A DNA stretch of 47,431 nucleotides from CAZHZT01 sp964537285 (GTDB taxonomy: Bacteria > Bacteroidota > Bacteroidia > Chitinophagales > Saprospiraceae), in assembly GCA_964537285.1 (NCBI GenBank), contig CAZHZT010000035.1, positions 1-47,431 on the forward strand. The letters run 5' to 3'. Positions 26,501 to 38,000 of the stretch are shown one piece after another (the first letter of the stretch is position 1; each line of letters begins with the position of its first letter). The notes under the pieces were generated by a model, which saw only the letters and a program-made list of their open reading frames with translations, was not told the DNA's origin and did no database searches. Both the position numbers and the translations under genes were made by a program.

Positions 26501-28877
26501 GGTCGGATGGGGTCCCATTATCATCACAAAAGATATTTGTAGTTGTGGTGGCAATATCGCATTGGTCTGAACATGTTGAAGGGGGTGTTACTGTTATGGC
26601 AAAGGTACAATTAGGGTCATTATTATCGGTAACTGTAAAGTTGAGTACGCCGCCACTAATTGGGTAAGGCCCGAGCATTATTGGAAGTCCATATGGGCCG
26701 GAAGAATTATTCGGGTCATCTGCTGTCCAGCCACTTCCAGTATTCATACCGATTACAAAGAGGTCAAAAAAGAATACATCATCAGTTGAGTCAGAAGGTG
26801 TACCATTAAAATCACAAATAACATTTCCGGCATTGGCATTTAGAGAGCAATTATTAGAGCATGATCCAGGATCGGAGATGAAGTCAAATACAACACAACC
26901 CGGGTCTGATGCATCTGTAAGGGTTAGGTCAATCAATCCATTTCCTGCAGATCCGGCTTGCATTGTAAAAGTGGTTGGAGCACTGTAGTTGCCTGAGGTA
27001 GGGCTTACAGAGCCCGGAGAAACGCTTATGTCATAGGAAGAGCCCAGGTTGGCGCCCATAGGATCCAGGGTGAAAGTGATGAAATCATCAGAAGGATCGG
27101 TTCCGGTATTGTTATCATTACATTGAATGTTTGCCAACCCGGCATCGGATATCGCGCAGGCATTGGAGCATGAGCCTGGATCTACAAAAGAAGCTGAAAT
27201 ACTACAATTCGGATCTGCGGAATCTGTTACCGTGACATTTACATTCCCTCCACCAGCTGATCCTGCCTGCATGCTGAAGGACATCGTACTTCCATAGGCT
27301 CCGGAAGTTGGTGTTACGGATCCTGGAGCAACGGATACGTCATAAGTACTTGAAATATTATTTCCATCAGGATTTAAATCGAACGTAATGAAATCATCGG
27401 ATGGATCAGAAGGGGTGCCACCATCATTGCAAGCTACATTTAAAACCTGAATGGGATCGAGTTGACAATTGGGGGAGCAGGTGGATGAAGGGGCTAATGT
27501 TATACTACCTGTAGAACACCCTAATGGCCCGTCATCTGTAACGATAAAAGTAATGGCTCCTCCATTAATAGGATAAGGTCCGAATACGGTGTTCACGCCA
27601 TATGAACCCGTGGTTCCGTTTGGGTCGTTGGCCGTCCAGGTAGAGGCGATGTTGGTGCCGTCAAAAGTATATTCGTATGTGAAGAAATCATCCGAAGGAT
27701 CACTGGGGGTGCCATTGTCATCACAAAAAGGACCGCTAAAGGCAGTAAAGGCAATCGATGTAATAGGCACCGTTTGAGTAGAAATGTCGGAGCATAATCC
27801 ACTCCCTGCGGAATAGGTTACTGTACCTGCACCGGGAGCAGCAGGATCGAAGCTCGCTGTACCGTCTCCATTGTCTGTTACTCCATTCCCTGACCAGGTG
27901 CCGTTTTGAGAGGCTCCGGGCTCAGGTGAAAGGGTGACGACTCCTCCTGATTGGCATACCGCAGGTGGAGTCCAGGAGGCATCTTCTGCAGGAAGAACAG
28001 TTACCGTCGTGTCAGTAGAAGGGTTGCAGGCTGGGGGAGCGGGAGTAAACGTCAGCGTGTATGTTCCGGGACCTACAGTACTTGGCAAGAATGTATTTCC
28101 AACAACGCCCGTGCCTGACCATCCACCTGTAACGCCATCTTGGGTGGTCGGTATAGGATAAGCGGGAGAGTCTCCGCAAAAAGTATCCTGGACATTGGTT
28201 AGTTGTACCGGACTAGATAAGTTACCTTCAATGATCCAGTTATCGGCATAATAGGTCTCACCATTTGCTTTATTGGCCATAAAAATCCGTACCACTAGCG
28301 AATTGCCTGAGGGAATACTAAAAGAAAAAGTCGCGAGATTACCTCCTCCGGGAAGCCCTGTGCTTCCGCAAATGTATGCGCCCTGAACCGGGGCTGCGCC
28401 ATCCAATTCGTATTCAACGTAAATTTGATCATGCCCGTTTGGAGAGGTGTTGCAATCAAAAATGGGATTTGCCGGACTATTGCACTCAAAATTCCCGTTT
28501 GCCCCAAAGTCAACAGAAACCATCACATCGCAATAATTACTTATGTCAATAGGTACTGTCTCTACATGGTTGTCATTACCTCCACCTGTACCACAGCAGG
28601 GGGCTCCTTCTACATCATTACAATTGAAGGTGCCATTGTTGAACCCGGAAAAAACTCCCCATTCATTGCCCATATTAAGCCCTCCGTCATCACAGTCGGT
28701 GCCAGTGGATGTCCAATTGCCTGGAGAATCTGTAGTGCCATCCGGGTATCCACTAAAATCTTCCGACCAAATGACTACCTGTGCAGATAGGTTATTTAGA
28801 AAAAAAATGGAAAGAATGATCGTAAAAAAACCGGGCTTGAGCCCTTTTATTGAGAAAGAGGTAAATAACGATTTCAT
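17581..28877 (-). CDS. Giant T9SS type B (gliding-motility C-terminal domain) surface protein with propeller; contains assembly gap
   Basis: One gene interrupted by 100 Ns (25812-25911); the two open frames on either side belong together. Predicted order: signal peptide; N-terminal jellyroll-like region (VVIWSEDFSGYPDGT...); Ig-like modules (GGWSGTGVVGNTFLPSTVGP); 18 or more 96-residue A repeats; a SprB-like Ig-type module (INTSCGEDNGEASINISGGS); a seven-bladed propeller (21150-22360); another Ig-like module; 17 B repeats; GCDS modules; then a type B sorting domain (VFIPNVFSPDGDGFNDKFFV...GVYVYYIEIEFADGR). The 100 Ns leave the frames out of register. Repeat phase predicts a real gap of 176+288n bp; n=0 restores a 3,790-residue protein. 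It should be exported by T9SS and anchored or released at the surface as an adhesin-like filament. The start at 28877 gives a signal peptide. Confidence 0.88.
18836..20930 (-). repeat. Seventeen 123-bp (41-residue) B repeats, giant gene 1
   Basis: Consensus unit: LPSDSTFLSAESCNPLDTGV, then VVEVLTNQFGCDSTVITTTT-L. Period is exactly 123 bases (for example GTGCTATC at 18983 and 19106). Two cysteines per unit are nearly invariant, one in SCNPxDTG and one in FGCDS. Units 7-17 are the most alike, and units 1-2 the most diverged. Confidence 0.95.
21150..22360 (-). other. Seven-bladed beta-propeller domain in giant gene 1
   Basis: Seven repeats of about 55-60 residues share GNIIWExxYGG, then DGxxLxxGxxxSxxGDV, then GxxDxWVVKLDxxG. 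Blades begin at FGSPGADFI, YGGAGTDIA, YGGSMLERA, FGGTFNEEI, YGGTSDEYA, YGGSLEDNG and FGGSFGDFD. This domain is absent from the neighbouring paralogue. Confidence 0.85.
22600..27735 (-). repeat. Array of eighteen or more 96-residue A repeats, giant gene 1
   Basis: Consensus: xISAxTxNVLCDDNGTPSDP, SDDTFTFxVTVTGSNTGxGW, xANDPNNTTGxYxxxxxFGP, YPISGGxLNFTITDDxDxxC, TASVxVxPPATCSxxC. Period is 288 bases with four cysteines (positions 11, 80, 92, 96). The second and third units (27470-26870) belong to a variant with QAGSAGxGxV. The array contains the 100-N gap, so the copy number is a minimum. Confidence 0.95.
25812..25911. other. Assembly gap (100 Ns) inside A repeats
   Basis: The gap has the round placeholder length and does not keep the reading frame. 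Left flank 25757-25811 matches 25467-25521 and right flank 25912-25967 matches 25700-25755, so the break lies in near-identical repeats. Unit phase predicts 176+288n missing bases. Confidence 0.95.
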
Positions 28878-28921
28878 AGTCGTATGATGGTTATTAAAGT
28901 TTTTTCTAAAATTGCTCTAAA

Positions 28922-29021
28922 TAAACATTGAACAAAACATACCCAAATGCCCTATAGGCGCAAGCGTACCACGGTATGCTTGCGCCTATAGGGCATTTGG
29001 ATATGTTTTATTCAATGTTTA
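28922..29021. terminator. Near-perfect 49-bp-arm palindrome between the giant genes
   Basis: Arms 28922-28970 and 28973-29021 match at 46 of 49 positions around a 2-base loop. The right arm includes the stop codon of giant gene 2 (29019-29021). It should fold into a very stable hairpin on the minus-strand transcript and lies 45 bases upstream of the giant gene 1 start, so it may end the first transcript or attenuate read-through. Confidence 0.8.
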
Positions 29022-32000
29022 CTTCACGACCGTAATTCCGCCTTTGTATAATTCTACACTACCATCCGCAAATTCTACTTCCACGTAGTAGACATAAACC
29101 CCGGGAAGTACATCCTGATCTCTATACGAACCATTCCAACCGAAATTGGGGTTGTTAGGCGGGAAGTTTTCAGCTGTAAATACCTGCTCTCCCCAACGAT
29201 CGTAAATATTCAACCTTTTAATCAGTGAAACCTCTGTTTCATCCGCATAAATTACAAAATCCTCATTAAAGCCATCTCCGTTAGGACTGATGGCATTTGG
29301 AATAAACACTCTCTCTGTTCGTTCTACAATAATTCTGATTTCATCCTGTGCTGAGCATCCGTTTGCATCTTCAACCGCTACAACATAAATGGTTGTTTCA
29401 AAAGGACGTACAAATGGATCAAGGCAATCAACACAATCAATCTGCTCCGCCGGGATCCAGAAAACGACCGGATCCAAAAGGTTTGTTTGTGCGTTAAGTT
29501 GTATGCTATCACCTAATTGGATAGTTTGGTCAACACCCAAACTGACCACAGGTTCATCTGGTTCCGTCAATTCAAGTTCATTACTAACAATGCACTCGTT
29601 GGCGTCCTGAATTTCAATATCATAAATCCCTCCTTCCAACCTACTGATCGGGAAAGGGAAAAACCCAATGGGAAGGCTTTCACCACCATTAATGCTATAC
29701 TCAAACGGACCAGCATTTCCAATAACCGTATCGATAAATATAAATCCATCATTTTCTCCAAAGCATGTAGGGTCTAAAATGCTAAAGTTAGCCTGCAAAA
29801 CATTAAACTGAATATTCACATTCAAAATAAGTGAATCACAACCATAAATATCTGTAAAAATTTCTGTGCCTGATGGATTATCCTCGTCATAAACTGTACC
29901 ATTAATCGTTAAGGACTCCCCAGAGCACAATTCGAAGAACTGGTTCTCCTGAACGGCCATTTGTACTTGTAAGTCCAAAGTAATCAAAGAGTCACATCCG
30001 TTGGATGCGGGCACAGTACTTTCATAAATACCTTCTGTAGTAAGGATAGTCCCATTAAAATCGTAGGTCTCGCCATCACAAATTATCGCTTCAATAAAAG
30101 AATTGCTATTTGGCAACACATTCAACATAATATTGATGATGCTATCACACCCGTTCGCTGCCTCTCCTGGCAATATTTCTGTGAATGCCCCTGTAGAAGT
30201 ATAGGGTGCATTGTTTATCCATAGGGTGTCTCCTTCACAGATGATTGCGTTAGTATCTTTTACCGAAGGTAAAATCAGTTGTGTTAGGGTAATAATGGTG
30301 CTGTCGCAACCGAACTGGTTCATGGATAGCTCTATTACAATTCCTGTATCGGCGGGGTTACAGCTTTCATCAAATAAGAAAGTGGAATCATTAGGCAGCA
30401 AGCTTGTTTGAGTGATAATGGTGCTGTCGCAGCCAAACTGGTTGGTCAGCATTTCTACCACAATACCCGTATCTGCTGGATTGCAGCTAGAGTTAGTTAA
30501 GAAAGTGGAATCGCTGGGCAGCAAGCTTGTTTGAGTGATAATGGTGCTGTCGCAACCAAACTGGTTGGTCAGCATTTCTACCACAATACCCGTATCTGTT
30601 GGATTACAGCTAGATTTAGCTAAGAAAGTGGAATCGCTGGGCAGCAAGCTTGTTTGAGTGATAATGGTGCTGTCGNNNNNNNNNNNNNNNNNNNNNNNNN
30701 NNNNNNNNNNNNNNNNNNNNNNNNNNNNNNNNNNNNNNNNNNNNNNNNNNNNNNNNNNNNNNNNNNNNNNNNNNNAGAGGTTTCTGTAGTAACCACGCTA
30801 TCACAGCCAAACTGATTCGTAAACATTTCTGTTAAAATACCCGTATCAATTGGATTGCAACTGGTTTCAAAGAGGAAAACAGAGTCCGTAAGAGAGAAGT
30901 CAATTTGTTCTATAACAGTACTATCACAGCCGAATTGGTTGGTCAGCATCATTACCGAAATACCTGTATCTGCTGGATTACAAGAAGTGCCGAAGATGAA
31001 TATCGAATCCGAAGGCAGCAAAGAGGTTTCTGTAGTAACCACGCTATCACAGCCAAACTGATTCGTAAACATTTCTGTTAAAATACCCGTATCAATTGGA
31101 TTGCAACTGGTTTCAAAGAGGAAAACAGAGTCCGTAAGAGAGAAGTCAATTTGTTCTATAACAGTACTATCACAGCCGAATTGGTTGGTCAGCATCATTA
31201 CCGAAATACCCGTATCTGCTGGATTGCAAGAAGTACCGAAGATGAAAGTAGAGTCTGAAGGTAACAGTGTGGTTTCTGTAGTAACCACACTGTCACAACC
31301 CGATTGATTGGTGAGTATTTCTACTAGAATGCCTGTATCTACAGGGTTGCAGCTTGTCTCAAATATGAAGGTAGAATCACTCGGGAAAAGACTAATTTCT
31401 TCAATTATAGTGCTATCACATCCCAATTGGTTGACCAAGGTTGTTACAAAAAGTCCCGTATCAGCTGGATTGCAGGAGGCATCAAAAATAAAGGTAGAAT
31501 CCGACTCTTGTAAAATTGTCGAGGTAGTAACCACACTATCACAACCGAATTGATTGGTGAATTGCTCCACTATTACCCCTGTATCCGCCGGATTACAAGT
31601 CGTTTCAGATAAAAAAGTAGAGTCCACCAGGGAAAAACTGGTTTCAGTAATTATTGTACTGTCACAACCGAATTGATTAGTTAGTAATAAAATTGAAAAG
31701 CCCGTATCTGCCGGATTACAACTGGTTTCAAAAATAAATGTAGAATCCGAAGGTAAAAGGAATGTTTCTGTGGCTATTGTACTATCACAGCCAAATTGAT
31801 TGGTTAATACCTGGATAACTACGCCTGTATCGGCTGGATTGCAACTTCCATTCGACAAATAAGTGGAGTCGCTCTGTAGTAAGCTCGTTTGGGTGATGAT
31901 GAGACTATCGCAACCTGCCTGATTGATTAATGTTTCTGTTGAAATACCTGTATCTATCGGATTACAACTCTCTGCGAGCAGGTAAGTGGTATCCGATAAT

Positions 32001-35000
32001 AATAAAAAGGTTTCGGTAGCAACAATACTGTCACATCCGAATTGGTTGGTGAGTACTTGAATGACCACACCTGTATCCCCGGGATTACAACTGCTTAAGG
32101 ATATATAAGTGGAATCCGTCTGAAGCAATCCAGTTTCGGTAATTACCACACTATCGCAGCCGAATTGATTGAATAGGTTTTCTACAACAACTCCTGTATC
32201 CAAAGGATTACAGGAGTTTAAACTTAAATATGAAGTATCTGGTGAAAGTACAAATATGTTGACTGAATCCGAGGCTGTGCATCCATTTACATCCGTAATA
32301 GTTACGGCAAAAGTTGTGTCCTGAGTTACTACCACTTCTAAATTGGAATTAGTTCCTGTATTACTCCAGTTGAAGGAACAATTATTACAAGCTGAGTCAA
32401 TGGCTACCAGGGAAATGGTATCTTCAAAACAAATGGAAGTATCGCCCGGAACAATGTTTACAGAAATAGCACATTCGTCAGAACAAGTATTTGGAGGTGC
32501 GATACTTAAGGAAACCTGACAATTGGGATCGTCATCATCAAATACGATGAAATCTAGCTGCCCTGCTGAAATAGGATATGGCCCGAATAATACGATATTG
32601 CCATACGTGCCAATAGTTCCATTCGGATCGTTTGCATTCCAGCCATCTGCAACATTTGAACCGTTTACAGATAATTCAAATGTAAACGTATCATCACTTG
32701 GATCGGCGGGTGTGCCTGCATCATCGCATTGGACATTGGATGTGTCAGCGCTTATAACACAAGTATTTGAACAAGTTGATGGTGCGACTACTGTTACAGG
32801 ATCAATACAATTAGCGTCATTGTTATCAGTGATGTCAAAGCTCAAGTCTCCTCCACTAATTGGAAATGGCCCAAAGCTGACTACAAATCCATAGCTGCCG
32901 CTTGTTCCGCTGGGGTCATTGGCTGTCCAGCCGTTGCTCGTGTTACTGCCGTTTACTTCGATATCAAATGTGAACGTATCATCGGAATCATCGCTAGGGG
33001 TGCCATTATCATCGCACAGTACTGAGCTTACGGAAGCGCTTATTTCACATTCATCCGAACAAGGGGAGGGGGCCGATACAAAGATCGGTGTTATACAAGT
33101 AGGGTCTGTATCATCTGTGATGGTGAAACTCAAATCACCTCCGCTAATCGGGTATGGCCCAAAAGGTACAAGTTGATCGTAGATGCCAGCAACTCCATTA
33201 GGGTCATCTGAATTCCAAGACGCACCGGTATTGCTTCCAGTTACTGTAACATTGAATGTAAAGGTATCATCATCCGGGTCAGAAGGGGTGCCATTGTCAC
33301 TGCATAAAATGTCAGAAACAGCGCCGGAAATACTACATTGGCCTGAGCAGCCGGATACAGCACCAATGGATATTTGCTCTAAGCAGTTTGGGTCAAATTC
33401 ATCTACAATAGAAAAATTTAAAGGGCTTTGGTTTATTGAATAAGGCCCAAAAATAGTGGGGACATTATAAAAACCGGCAGTACTATTAGGGTCATCAGCA
33501 GCCCATGTTAAACCTGTACTATTTAGTGGGTTTACCGTTACCACAAATGTAAAGGTGTCATCAGTCGGGTCCGCAGGTGTACCATTATCATTACAAATTG
33601 GATTATTGACTACTGCGTCCAGGGCGCATTGGTCAGAGCAAGTACTTGTTGGAAGTAGAATAACAACATCACTGCAAGCGGGGTCGTTAGCGTCGGAGAT
33701 ATTAAAAAACAAGGCACCTCCGGAAATAAGGTAGGGGCCAAAAGTAGTTGGTACATCATAATTACCTGTTGTATTATTGGGATCATTGGCAGTCCATGTA
33801 AGTCCGGTATTAGCTCCACTCACCAGTATGTCCGCAAAAAACAAATCGTCACCAGGGATAGTGGGGGTTCCATTGTCATCACAAAATACATTAAGTGTTA
33901 ATGCCGTTATCTCGCATTGGTTTGAACAAGTCGCAGGTGGAATGACATCAATAATTGCGGTACAATTTGGATCCGAATCATCTGTTAGGGTAATATTAAG
34001 GGCTCCTCCGCTAATAGGATAAGGGCCGAAGACGACGTTTATATCATAAGCACCAGAAGTGCTGTTGGGATCATTGGCTGACCACCCATTTCCCGTATTC
34101 AAACCGCTAACAATTGCTTCAAATGTAAAGACATCGTCTGATGGGTCTGTTGGAGTGCCGTTGTCACTACACAAAATATTTGAAGCAACAGCTGAAATAG
34201 TACACAAGTTTGAGCAAGTAGCCGGGGGAGCAACGGTAAGTACAGTCGTACAATTCGGATCCGCGTCATCGGTAAGAGTGATGTTTAGGGCTCCTCCACT
34301 AATTGGATAGGGACCAAAAGATGTAGCCGTTCCGTAAGTACCCGTAGTATTGTTTGGATCATTGGCGCTCCAGCCGGCAGCGGTATTACTACCCGTTACT
34401 GTTACGTCAAAAGTGAAAATATCATCACTTGGATCAGATGGCGTACCATTATCATTGCATAAAATATTGGCTGAAGCAGCGGAAATCGCACATTGGTTAG
34501 AGCAAGTGGGCGGAGTGAATACCGTTATAGCAGTGGTACAATTTGGATCTATATCATCTGTAATGGTAATACTTAAAGCGCCACCACTGATCGGGTATGG
34601 GCCAAAAGTAACGAGATTATCGTATGTTCCTGTTGTCGTATTTGGGTCATCTGCTGACCAGCCTCCCCCTGTATTTAGCCCGCTTACAGTGACATCAAAA
34701 GAGAAAACATCATCACTTGGATCAGATGGCGTACCATTATCATTACATATATTACTGGAAACCACAGCTAAAATATCACATAAATTTGAGCAAGTTGCGG
34801 GAGGATCTATTGTAATGGAAGCTATGCATGCGGGATCCGCGTCATCGGTGATGGTGATATTCAGTGCTCCGCCACTGATTGGATAAGGACCGAAAGGAAC
34901 CGTGTTTCCGTAGTTCCCTGTAGTTGAATTCGGATCATTTGCAGACCAACCACTTCCTGTATTTGATCCTGAAACTACTACATCAAAGGTATATAAATCA

Positions 35001-38000
35001 TCGCCCGGATCAGAAGGTGTTCCATTATCATCGCATTGTATATTGCTTGTACTGGCAGAAATCGCACATTGGTCAGAGCATGTGGCTGGCGGAACAATCG
35101 TTAATACATCTGTACACGCAGGATCCGTGTCATCGGTAATCGTAATGTTTAAATTACCTCCACTAATAGGGTAAGGTCCGAAAGTGACTGTGTTTCCATA
35201 AACTCCGGTGGTGCTATTAGGATCGTTAGCTGACCAGCCTGTTCCTGTATTCAATCCGCTTACTGTTACTTCAAAGGTAAATAAATCATCACCTGGATCA
35301 GAGGGGGTACCGTTGTCATCACACTGAATGTTGGCAGTACTTGCGGTAATATCACATAAATCAGAGCAAGTCGCCGGAGGAATTATCGTAATTACATCTG
35401 TACATGCCGGATCGGCATCATCGGTAATAGTGATGGTCAAACTTCCGGAAGCAATTGCAAAAGGACCGAAGTTGGTCGTATTGTCGTAAGTCCCCGTTGT
35501 AGCATTAGGATCATCAGCCGACCAGGCTGCTCCCGTATTTGCTCCTGTAACGGTAAGGTCGAAAGTAAATAAATCATCACTTGGATCGGATGGTGTGCCG
35601 TTATCATCGCACAAAATATTGGCTGTGCTCGCAGAGATATCGCAAAGATTGGAACAGCTTGAAGGAGGAGCTACATTTAGCGAAGCCGTACAATTCGGAT
35701 CGGCATCATCGGTAATGGTAATATTCAAAGTTCCGGCACTAATTGGGTAAGGACCAAAAGGTGTTGCTGTCCCATAATTTCCGGTTGTATTGTTCGGATC
35801 ATTGGCAGACCAGCCTGAGCCTGTGTTAAGGCCAGTAACTGTTGCGTCAAAAGTGAACAGGTCGTCGCTTGGGTCGGAAGGGGTGCCGTTATTATCACAA
35901 ATAATGTTTGAGGATACTACCGAAATCGCACATTGGTCAGAACAAGTTGCGGGAGGAACTATCGTAAAGTTGGCTGTACAAGCGGGGTCGGCATCATCAG
36001 TTATGATAATGTCTATGTTACCTCCACTAATGGGATATGGTCCAAAAGTAGTCGTACTTCCGTAGCTTCCTGTGGTGGAATTCGGATCGTTCGCTGACCA
36101 GCCAGCGCCGGTATTTGCCCCGGTTACCGTTACCTCAAAAGTAAAAAGATCATCACTTGGGTCAGAAGGGGTACCATTGTTGTCACAAAGAATATTCGAT
36201 GAATTTGCTGAAATGGCACATAGGTTAGAGCAGGTTGCCGGAGGGCTAATATTCAGATTGGCTACACAATTTGGATCTCCATCATCTACAATTGTGAAAT
36301 TCAAATTACCGCCACTAATTGGATAAGGCCCGAAAGGGACGGCTGATCCATAACTTCCTGTGGTAGAATTCGGATCACCTGCCGTCCAGGAGGCAGAAGT
36401 ATTGAATCCTGTTACGGTAACATCAAATGTGAAAAGATCATCACTTGGGTCGGAAGGGGTGCCGTTGTCATCGCAGAATATGTTGGCTTGTGTGGCAGTT
36501 ATTGCACAGAGGTTGGAGCAAGTCGCTGGCGGGTTGACCGTTACACTTGCTGTACATCCAAGATCGGCATCATCTGTAACGGTAAAATTAAGCGTGCCTA
36601 CACTAATTGGATAGGGGCCAAAAGGAGTGTTTACACCATAACTACCGGCAGTAGCATTTGGGTCATCTGCAGTCCAACCCGTTCCCGTATTCGATCCGGT
36701 TACGGTGAGTTCAAAGGTGAATAGGTCGTCACTTGGGTCAGATGGGGTGCCATTATTATCGCATTGGATGTTTGTTGTATTGGCAGAAATAGCGCACAAA
36801 TTTGAACAGGTAGCAGGGGGCGTTATATTTACACTTGCCGTACAGCTAGGGTCTGCATCATCCGTAATGCTAAAACTCAAAGCGCCTCCACTGATAGAGT
36901 AAGGGCCGAAAGTTATAGCATTATCATACGTTCCGGAAGTATTATTCGGGTCATTGGCAGTCCATCCAGTTCCTGTATTGGATCCGGTTACCGTTATTTC
37001 GAACGTAAATAGATCATCACTTGGGTCGGATGGAGTACCATTGTTATCACATAAAATATTGGCAGGAGTGGCAGAAATAGTACAAAGGTCCGAACAGGTT
37101 CCTGGTGCAGTCATTATATCTGAAAAGGTACAATTGGGGTCTACATTATCTGTAATTTCAATTAATACATCGGGGCCCCCTGCAGAACCAGCTTGCATTT
37201 GAAATAGGGTAGCTACGTTAAATGTACCTGAATTCGGGAATACGGTTCCTGGTGTCACACTAATGGTATAGCCGAAATCCGTATTGGTTCCGGTTGCATT
37301 TAGGAAGAACTCAATGAAATCATCACTTGGATCGGATGGTGTGCCATTGTCATTACAAGTGACGTTGGTTAAACCCAAGGATGATATAGAACAGGCAACA
37401 GAACAAATGCCAGGATCCGTAACAGTAACAGTGAAACTACAAGAAGGATCGGCACCATCGGTAATGGTAATTACGACATCTCCCCCTCCGGCAGAGCCTG
37501 GGTCAAGCTGAAAAAAAGTATCTCCGCCATAAGTACCGGTAGCAGGAAATATTGCTCCTGAACTTGCTGATACATTATAAAATGTCCCTAAATTTAAACC
37601 ATTTGGATTTAGATTAAAAGAAATTACATCATCCGCAGGGTTCGCAGGTGTACCGTTATCGTTACAAGCCACTCCATTTAAACCAGCACCATCGATCCCG
37701 CACTGATTAGAACATGAGCCAGGATCGACAAAGGTTCCACTGCCAAAACAATTGGGGTCACCATCATCCGTGATTATAATCAGCACATTACCATTTCCAG
37801 CTGAACCATTTTGCATAGTGAAAGTCGTTGGCCCTCCAAAAGTACCTGATGTAGGTGTAACAGTACCGGGGTTTACCACGATAAAGTAGTTACCTACCAG
37901 GTTATTACCCTGAGGGGCCAAATCAAAAGTGATAAAATCATCGCTTGGGTCAGAAGGGGTGCCATTGTCATTGCATGCAATACTCGAAAAATCAATTCCG

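Noticed and set aside
25767..28877. Two separate genes (17581-25770 and 25767-28877) instead of one
   Set aside because: The apparent start at 25770 is a GTG inside a repeat unit (the V of CVISAS), and the split is caused by the out-of-phase N run.
29019..30647. A separate 542-residue gene at the C-terminal end of giant gene 2
   Set aside because: It begins inside a B repeat directly after the N gap and lacks a signal peptide.
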